60,072 nucleotides of DNA from positions 1-60,072 of the forward strand of contig PBGP02000007.1 of assembly GCA_002720095.2 (NCBI GenBank). Reading direction: 5' to 3'. Every line of letters begins with the position of its first letter. The stretch's first letter is position 1. The notes beneath the pieces were generated by a model. The model ran no database searches and was not told where the DNA came from. It saw only the letters and a list, made by a program, of their open reading frames with translations. Below are positions 54,658 through 60,072 of the stretch, piece by piece. A program made the position numbers and the translations under genes. This DNA is from Methanobacteriota archaeon (GTDB lineage Archaea; Thermoplasmatota; Poseidoniia; Poseidoniales; Poseidoniaceae).

Positions 54658-55146
54658 CTATGATTTATCTAGTTGAATCAAATATGTGCGATAACATATT
54701 TCTTTCCCATTATGGTTTAGTATTGTGTCCAAAAACTCATTTTGATTTAAACTTAGGTGTCTTAAAATTTGCTTACATGTTGCCAACCCAGGAATATTAT
54801 CTGGTTTTACAGTGATTTCTATGTATTCTTTATCATAATGTTGGGACAGCCATTTAATTGCAGAAGAGATTGATTTTGAAGCCACTCCTTTCTTCTGATA
54901 ACTATTTTTTACCCAATAACCAAAATTCCAAATTCCACCATGATGCGTCATTTGATCAACACCCAACAATCCTACTAATTCTTTTTTAGAATTATTTCTG
55001 ATAGTCCAAAGATGAATTTCACCCACTTCACTTTGAATTTCTGATTCCAAAACGAATGTAATAATTTGATTTTTGATATCTTTTTCGACTTTAATCCATG
55101 GCATTGCATTGATTAAATCCTCAGGTTTCTCGTTAATGGCGCCCAT
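54658..55146 (-). CDS. GNAT family acetyltransferase (RimJ/RimL-like), N-terminus unresolved
   Basis: A GNAT protein of at least 162 residues with AMPWIKVE, the core FGYWVKNSYQKKGVASKS (acetyl-CoA loop) and YIEITVKPDNIPG typical of RimJ/RimL relatives. The first in-frame start is ATG 55146, but the frame remains open upstream and encodes a convincing first strand (IDNELTLVPIKSSDI) back to about 55224 with no ATG, GTG or TTG. One extra A in the A5 run (plus strand T5, 55225-55229) would join it to a GTG at 55241, three bases after the stop of the upstream gene. A frameshift, in nature or in the assembly, is likely. Confidence 0.72.
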   Translation of the reverse strand: MGAINEKPEDLINAMPWIKVEKDIKNQIITFVLESEIQSEVGEIHLWTIRNNSKKELVGLLGVDQMTHHGGIWNFGYWVKNSYQKKGVASKSISSAIKWLSQHYDKEYIEITVKPDNIPGLATCKQILRHLSLNQNEFLDTILNHNGKEICYRTYLIQLDKS

Positions 55147-55244
55147 AATCCCGTTTATATCAGAACTTTTAATAGGGACTAAAGTCAGTTCATTATCGAT
55201 AATTATTATTTCTGTTGGCTGGACTTTTTCCAGTTTATCACGAC

Positions 55245-56252
55245 CTAAGTTAATTTTGAAAAAGCATTTTCTACGTCTTTATTACCGGGAAATTGTATTC
55301 TTGCTCTGGTTAACATTTCTATTAATTCATAATTTCTACCTATTTTTTTAAGTAATAGTCCTACATGAAAGATTAGATTAATATTATTTCCTAAATGTGG
55401 TCCTATTTTTTCTAAAATTCTTTCAACATGTTGATTGTTGTTATTTTTTGCAGCATTTATCGCTTCCAATAATTCTTTGCTCAAACTCTGAGAATCCCAT
55501 TCTTCTTTAGATGCCCAAGGCCAAACAGGGCCGTTGGTTAATTCCTTTTCATTAGCAGGTGAGACCTCAAGCTTATCCATATTGTTGGTAATATCGTATG
55601 GAGACGTATCTTCCCTTGGTATAGAAGGGCTAGGTAATTTTGGAGGGGGCGGTAATTCTGGAGGTATAGGAGGGCTGGGTAATTTTGGAGGGGGCGGTAA
55701 TTCTGGAGGTTTAGGTGGACTAGGTAATTTTGGAGGGGGCGGCAATTCTACAGGCACAGGTGGTGTAGGTAATTCAAGAGAAGGAGGTGAAATATTTTGG
55801 TTTTTTACTTCATTTGGCGTTAAAAAACTTGTATCAATTAAATCTTCAGAATCAATATTGTTTTCTCCAGTATCATTGATTGTTTCAGTATTATTTTCTG
55901 CGACACCTTTGGGAGTCATTCTCTGAGTAATAAATTCAGGAGCATACTCGCTTGGAACGTTCATGAGATCATCAGAATCGTATTGAGCTTCTATTGTGAC
56001 TTCTGAAGCATTTAGATTTATAACATCTTCAACTTCGAGAACCTCGTCATCTTCTTCTGGCTCAATCTCAGAATTAAGTAACCCTATCAAGGTTTCTTCT
56101 TCATTCTCTGTGATATTTAATGCTTGGTGCCTAGGGCTCAATTTTAATTCATAAAAACAGAGAGGGCAGACATCATCATCTTGGGACACAGGTGTTGCAC
56201 ATAAAGGACATTTCTGTGATTCATCTTTTCCTTTTTTCTTCCAAAACGCCAA
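55245..56252 (-). CDS. Zinc-ribbon protein with proline-rich tandem repeats
   Basis: A 335-residue protein starting at TTG 56252. A zinc ribbon (CPLC and CPLC, residues about 15-32) opens it, followed by an acidic linker (45-165). The Pro-rich region (about 165-215) has three copies of ELPPPPKLPSPPxPP. A helical C-terminal domain (about 245-335) has a TPR-like pattern, with LIFHVGLLLKKIGRNYELIEML. Such layouts serve as scaffolds; no enzyme motif is present. The stop is followed almost at once by the putative true start of the GNAT gene. Confidence 0.68.
   Translation of the reverse strand: MAFWKKKGKDESQKCPLCATPVSQDDDVCPLCFYELKLSPRHQALNITENEEETLIGLLNSEIEPEEDDEVLEVEDVINLNASEVTIEAQYDSDDLMNVPSEYAPEFITQRMTPKGVAENNTETINDTGENNIDSEDLIDTSFLTPNEVKNQNISPPSLELPTPPVPVELPPPPKLPSPPKPPELPPPPKLPSPPIPPELPPPPKLPSPSIPREDTSPYDITNNMDKLEVSPANEKELTNGPVWPWASKEEWDSQSLSKELLEAINAAKNNNNQHVERILEKIGPHLGNNINLIFHVGLLLKKIGRNYELIEMLTRARIQFPGNKDVENAFSKLT
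55633..55767. repeat. 45-base tandem repeat inside the Pro-rich protein gene
   Basis: Three consecutive copies of a 45-base unit (55633-55677, 55678-55722, 55723-55767) beginning GGTAATTTTGGAGGGGGCGG on the plus strand. The first two are nearly identical and the third has diverged. They encode the 15-residue Pro-rich repeat on the minus strand. The unit is a multiple of three, so copy-number change would keep the frame. Confidence 0.85.
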
Positions 56253-56360
56253 CGACTCCCCCGTCTTAGCCGAAACATTGTCTGATATAATACCAACCTT
56301 ATCTTGTTATTACATGAATTAAATCAAAACAGCCATAGAGCAATCACAAATCCGCCAATT

Positions 56361-58397
56361 ATGGGCAAGGAGAATAGTACCAAACCTTTCCGTGGAAAAG
56401 TAAGCCGTATATCTCCTAAAATACCGTCATCTAAAATAAATAAACAAGAATCATCTATTAATCAAGCATTAACAAAATGGTCCAGAAGACAGGATTACCA
56501 CTCATATTATAAAATGATGATTGATTGGGAATTAGAAGATGAAATAAAAAATATTGAAGATCGCTTGAAGACTTGGAGTAACAAAAAATTAGAAGATGCG
56601 GGTCTAGCAATTTTTAGATTAAAAGGAAGGACATCAGGTTGGCTCTTTGGTGAGCGGATTTTAACTTTCAAATCAGAGAAAGACGATGAATTACCTTGGC
56701 ATAGATTTGGCCAGGGGGACATAGTTACTATTTCGCGTAAAAGACCGTGGACAGAGAAATTCACTGAAGGAACCGTTTTAGACAGAACCAGAAAAAGAAT
56801 TAGAGTTGTTGTAACTGAAACCCCTGAAGATTTGAGAAGAGGTAATTGGAGATTAGATAGAGCTGCAAATAGAATTGCGCACGATAGAATGAATGATGCA
56901 TTAGATTCATTCGCATTAAATGAGTTTAGTCCAACTCCTCTAGATGAAATACTTATGGGTTCATTACACGATATTAATACATCGAGTAAAACACCTCCTG
57001 AAATTCCAAAGAAAAAGCGAATTTCGAACAATGTAAATATTTCAGATTTAAGATTAAATAATTCACAATTTGAGGCAGTAATGGGTGCGTTAACTCAGCG
57101 TTTAACTCTCATCCAAGGGCCACCTGGAACTGGTAAAACATATACTGCAATAGAGATTTTATCGGTTATGGTAAAACATAAAGTCGGTCCGATATTAGCG
57201 ACGGCGGATTCTAATGTTGCAGTAGATAATTTGTTACAGGGATTACTTCAGAAAGGAATAAATGCAGTACGGATTGGACAGCCTGTGAAGGTTCGCGAAA
57301 AGCTTAGAGAATCTACCTTGACAGCCAAAATGTCGCACCATTCTTTGAACGAAGATATAGATGCAATATTCTCTGAAAATAATCAAATTAAAAAAAATAT
57401 CAGCAAATTAAGAGGAAAGGAAAAAGGACTTGCACATAGAGATATGAACAAGAATTGGAAGGAAATCCGCATGATGGAAAAAAGAATTATTGAGGACATT
57501 ATTGATGATTCAGAAGTTATAGTAGCTACTTGTATTGGAGTAGCTCATAAATCAATTGCAGATAGGAAATTCCCTGTAGTTTTAATTGATGAAGCCACCC
57601 AAGCCACTGAAACAGCAACACTAGTACCTATTGTGAGGGGTGCTAGACAATTGATATTAATCGGCGATCATCAACAACTTCCACCCACAATAATTTCTAG
57701 AAGGGCAGAAGAAGGTGGTTTTTCAAGAAGCTTATTTGAGAGATTAATTGATGCAGGTATCGAGCCTTTAATTTTGAAAACTCAATACCGAATGCATCCC
57801 TCAATTAGCGAGTTCCCATCATTGAAATTTTACAAAGGTCTACTAGAAGACGGAGTATCTTCTCATGATAGGATGGCTCCTTCGGGTTTTATTTGGCCCA
57901 ACTGGGATCTTCCCGTGGCTTTCATCCCTGTTGAAGGTATAGAAGGTACAGATACTGAAAACGCGTCTAGATTTAACTCTGAGGAAGCAACTAAAGTAAC
58001 AGACATTGTCTGTAAATTAATTGAATCTAAAGAAATAATGCCAGATCAAATTGGTGTAATAACACCATACAACGGACAGGTTCGTCTAATCTCTGATTAT
58101 TTTGAAAACCTAGGTGGGGTGGGCAAGAATGAACCGTTTTCAGGTTTAGAGATTAGGAGTGTTGACGGATATCAAGGAAGAGAAAAAGATGTAATCATCT
58201 TTTCAACAGTTCGTTCAAATGAAATGGGAGAGGTGGGGTTTTTATCTGATAGAAGAAGGTTGAATGTAGCTTTGACTAGAGCTAAAAGAGGCTTGATAAT
58301 TATCGGTAATCCAGCCACATTAAAAAGAGATGATGTTTGGTCTTCATGGTTAAAATGGATAGAGGAAAAAGAACTTATGGCATGGCATTATAGGTAA
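56361..58397 (+). CDS. UPF1/IGHMBP2-like superfamily 1 helicase
   Basis: A 678-residue SF1B helicase. Motifs in order: an N-terminal beta-barrel region (about 80-200), I IQGPPGTGKT, II VLIDEATQAT, III LIGDHQQLPPT, IV-like LKTQYRMHPSISEFP, V VDGYQGREKD, VI NVALTRAKRG. This is the pattern of eukaryotic IGHMBP2 and of DNA2/NAM7-type helicases. It probably unwinds DNA or RNA 5' to 3'. The substrate is unknown. ATG 56361 is preferred over the TTG at 56304. It is divergent from the zinc-ribbon gene. Confidence 0.9.
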   Translation: MGKENSTKPFRGKVSRISPKIPSSKINKQESSINQALTKWSRRQDYHSYYKMMIDWELEDEIKNIEDRLKTWSNKKLEDAGLAIFRLKGRTSGWLFGERILTFKSEKDDELPWHRFGQGDIVTISRKRPWTEKFTEGTVLDRTRKRIRVVVTETPEDLRRGNWRLDRAANRIAHDRMNDALDSFALNEFSPTPLDEILMGSLHDINTSSKTPPEIPKKKRISNNVNISDLRLNNSQFEAVMGALTQRLTLIQGPPGTGKTYTAIEILSVMVKHKVGPILATADSNVAVDNLLQGLLQKGINAVRIGQPVKVREKLRESTLTAKMSHHSLNEDIDAIFSENNQIKKNISKLRGKEKGLAHRDMNKNWKEIRMMEKRIIEDIIDDSEVIVATCIGVAHKSIADRKFPVVLIDEATQATETATLVPIVRGARQLILIGDHQQLPPTIISRRAEEGGFSRSLFERLIDAGIEPLILKTQYRMHPSISEFPSLKFYKGLLEDGVSSHDRMAPSGFIWPNWDLPVAFIPVEGIEGTDTENASRFNSEEATKVTDIVCKLIESKEIMPDQIGVITPYNGQVRLISDYFENLGGVGKNEPFSGLEIRSVDGYQGREKDVIIFSTVRSNEMGEVGFLSDRRRLNVALTRAKRGLIIIGNPATLKRDDVWSSWLKWIEEKELMAWHYR

Positions 58398-58421
58398 CCA
58401 TCTTTTAGGAATAAGTAACAG

Positions 58422-58964
58422 GTGTATATTTTGTCACAGAATCTCGCCAAGGATTTAGTTTCTGAATTATCGCAGGAAAATATTGTGATTGCAATATGGT
58501 GGAAAAGAGCTGTAGCGTTTGTTTTAGATGCGATTTTCATTTTGGGAATATTGGTTGTATTTACTAGAGGTGCAATTACCTATGCGTGGGAGTTCATGAT
58601 ACTTGTCGAGAACCCATCAGAAACATTTGTATGGTTCATAATCAATTGGTGCTTGATTTTTGGTACTTTCTGGCTCTATTTCAAATATTCCTGTAAAACA
58701 ATGCAAAGATCTCTTGGTCAAAGATTTATGAAATTAGCTATTATTTTTGGGGATCAAACTGCGGTTCCTCAAGAAAATTGGGGTAAAAGAGCTTTATACA
58801 AACTACGATATGTATTACCAATCGTTGGCCAAATTCTAGGGGTGATCGACTTACTCAAAATAATGAACGGAGAAACTCATCAGTCTAGAATCGATTGGTA
58901 TAATAATACGATTGTTGTAATGGATTGGTCACTACCAACTGAATTAAGGTCAATACTAAGATGA
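58422..58964 (+). CDS. RDD family membrane protein
   Basis: A 180-residue protein with RDD-domain features: IWWKRAVAFVLDAIFI (Arg, Asp and the first span), a second span at FVWFIINWCLIFGTFWLYF, then RSLGQRFMKLAII, and a third at LRYVLPIVGQILGVIDLL. The canonical R-D-D reads here as R-x-x-x-x-x-x-D. RDD proteins are sometimes transporters; function here is unknown. The start is GTG 58422 or TTG 58431. Confidence 0.75.
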   Translation: MYILSQNLAKDLVSELSQENIVIAIWWKRAVAFVLDAIFILGILVVFTRGAITYAWEFMILVENPSETFVWFIINWCLIFGTFWLYFKYSCKTMQRSLGQRFMKLAIIFGDQTAVPQENWGKRALYKLRYVLPIVGQILGVIDLLKIMNGETHQSRIDWYNNTIVVMDWSLPTELRSILR

Positions 58965-59015
58965 CTCGTCGTAACTGTGTTAAATATTACATAACCTACG
59001 CGTGTACTGATTCCA

Positions 59016-60072
59016 ATGTCCGACGAACTGGCAAGTAGGTCAAACTCATTATTTGCTGAGTTAATTTCAATAGTTTTGGATGTTGATGATGATGACAGAG
59101 ATATGATTCGGGTGATCATTGCAATTACCAATGAATCCTCATTCCCGATAAGTAATATTGAAACGTCTATCCAAACAATTGGAGGGGAAACACATCAGGC
59201 TGAAAAGAGTGTTAGCAGCATTGGACCGGGATTAACAAGAAATTTTCATTTTGCAATCACAGGAGAATTAGGGCATTGGGTATTTTATCTAAGTCACGGT
59301 AATAATTCTCAAGAAGAGATGCTTGAAATAGGCCCTATCAAATCTGATTTTAGAATAGGTGAACTATTTGACGAAGAAGTAGAATTGGCAGGCTCTTCAA
59401 TCGGAGGTGGTGTTGGTGGCGGACTAATTGCTGACGTCTTTTCTAATGCATTAGGAGATTTCGGTAAAATAAGGGAGACAATTAAAATCGAAATGGAATT
59501 GGAAGCCACACCCCAAATATCTTCTCGAGATGCAGAAAACCAAGATGTAATCGTGGAAGAAAATCATAAACCAAAATCTAAACTAAAACCACCTTCACCT
59601 GTCTCTAAATCTTGGGATGAATTACCTTTATCATCTCCTGTTAACTCTACAAGTTTACAGGATTTAGATTCCAACCCAGAAGTAATTTCTAGCGCACTGA
59701 CATCAAATAGTGAGATTAAGGCTAGACCTTCTCCGCCAATACAAGGAAATGTGGTACATGGACCACCCCCAACCAATATTTCTAGAGTTTCAGAACCAGT
59801 AAAAGCACATTCTGAGTCATCAAATTCTGTTCGTGAGGCTCCGCCCGTAGGTTTAGCCATGCCTGACAAATCTACAGCATCACCATCATCGCCCTCATGG
59901 GTCGGTGATCTGCACACACTGTTACGTTCTGTATACACATCCACCTCAGGCCCTCCATCCAGTTCTCCCTCAACGAAACCACCATCAGGTTCACCACCAA
60001 GTCCCCCCTCAGGCCCTACTTCAGGTCCACCATCAAGTCCTCCCTCAGGCCCTACTTCAGGTCCACCACCAA
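59016..60072 (+). CDS. Pro/Ser-rich protein, 3' end outside the window
   Basis: An open frame from ATG 59016 runs without a stop to the end of the window (352 codons). Residues 1-110 form a beta-rich domain (FAELISIVLDVDDDD, VIIAITNESSFPISNIE) that looks like an Ig or arrestin-type sandwich. A Gly-rich stretch (about 131-141) resembles a helix-breaking hinge. The rest is low-complexity, Pro/Ser-rich and probably disordered, ending in 12-residue repeats of SPPSGPTSGPPS. No membrane span or signal is seen, so it may be a cytoplasmic scaffold like the zinc-ribbon protein at 55245. It is the last gene of the window. Confidence 0.72.
   Translation, partial: MSDELASRSNSLFAELISIVLDVDDDDRDMIRVIIAITNESSFPISNIETSIQTIGGETHQAEKSVSSIGPGLTRNFHFAITGELGHWVFYLSHGNNSQEEMLEIGPIKSDFRIGELFDEEVELAGSSIGGGVGGGLIADVFSNALGDFGKIRETIKIEMELEATPQISSRDAENQDVIVEENHKPKSKLKPPSPVSKSWDELPLSSPVNSTSLQDLDSNPEVISSALTSNSEIKARPSPPIQGNVVHGPPPTNISRVSEPVKAHSESSNSVREAPPVGLAMPDKSTASPSSPSWVGDLHTLLRSVYTSTSGPPSSSPSTKPPSGSPPSPPSGPTSGPPSSPPSGPTSGPPP
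60000..60071. repeat. 36-base tandem repeat at window end
   Basis: Two adjacent 36-base units (60000-60035 and 60036-60071) that differ by a few bases encode SPPSGPTSGPPS and SPPSGPTSGPPP. Degenerate related units extend back to about 59945. The array probably continues beyond the window. Confidence 0.8.

Noticed and set aside
55534-55926. A Gly-rich plus-strand frame with tandem repeats, like a Gly-rich surface protein
   Set aside because: It is the antisense of the Pro-rich repeats. The minus-strand frame has a zinc ribbon and extends far beyond the repeat, so it is the real gene.
1-60072. CRISPR arrays, insertion sequences, integrases, rRNA genes
   Set aside because: No regularly spaced direct repeats other than in-frame coding repeats, no transposase or integrase motifs, and no rRNA stretches were seen on either strand.

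Overview
The window reads as a continuous piece of an AT-rich marine planktonic archaeal chromosome, most likely Candidatus Poseidoniia (Marine Group II or III Euryarchaeota). The archaeal signature comes from RNA polymerase subunit P, an RFC-type clamp-loader subunit, primase large subunit PriL, the KEOPS subunit Pcc1, MptE (archaeal pterin synthesis), 4-phosphopantoate--beta-alanine ligase and a DUF373 membrane protein. These are mixed with genes more usual in bacteria: a cytochrome c maturation cluster, RmuC, SelO, ATP-type PEP carboxykinase, photolyase, quinolinate phosphoribosyltransferase and a PlsC-like acyltransferase. That mixture, with large secreted Asp-rich and Ig-like proteins, fits Poseidoniia. 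The assignment rests on gene content only. No rRNA, CRISPR array, insertion sequence or integrase is visible. Coding density is very high and no gene-free stretch exceeds about 160 bases.

Layout. 1-2339: end of a membrane protein with calcium-binding-type Asp repeats outside and two helix-hairpin-helix units inside. 2348-6681: GMP synthase amidotransferase subunit, rpoP, RFC-like ATPase, an eRF1-like protein with GGW instead of GGQ, and rmuC. 6683-6756: tRNA-Arg(CCT). 6856-12813: membrane protein, degenerate succinate dehydrogenase-like flavoprotein, HIT hydrolase, acyltransferase and a DUF2299-like protein. 12810-15002 (minus): a CcmA-CcmB fusion, CcmC and a 48-residue CcmD-like protein. 15132-20132: a 1666-residue surface protein with a von Willebrand A domain nested in a predicted seven-bladed propeller. 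20149-26591: mptE, priL, DUF373, two small regulatory-looking genes, and a left-handed beta-helix acyltransferase paired with a phosphohexomutase. 26586-30449 (minus): a roughly 1290-residue polytopic membrane protein. 30572-36116: pckA, photolyase, an NTF2-like protein and selO. 36164-38664 (minus): a secreted CxCH/Reeler-like protein and its overlapping membrane partner. 38759-41989: a membrane-anchored FKBP-like protein, cyclophilin, and a class II fumarase with an N-terminal ribbon-helix-helix extension. 41990-45235 (minus): propeller protein, membrane protein, HflX. 45452-50350: pcc1, a phage-like DNA methyltransferase, secreted phosphoesterase, nadC, CoA-pathway ligase, and leuB-like dehydrogenase. 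50447-60072: glycosyltransferase, TerB-like, THEP1 NTPase, polysaccharide deacetylase, GNAT acetyltransferase, Pro-rich zinc-ribbon protein, UPF1/IGHMBP2-like helicase, RDD protein, and a Pro-rich protein that runs off the end.

Most genes are housekeeping and sit in short operons with overlaps of a few bases. The most unusual items are the RHH-fumarase fusion, the GGW release-factor relative, the flavoprotein that keeps the SdhA fold but has lost its active-site residues, the VWA-in-propeller surface protein, the compact Ccm cluster with a fused ABC exporter, and two genes (hflX and the GNAT gene) whose conserved coding sequence extends upstream of any ordinary start codon.
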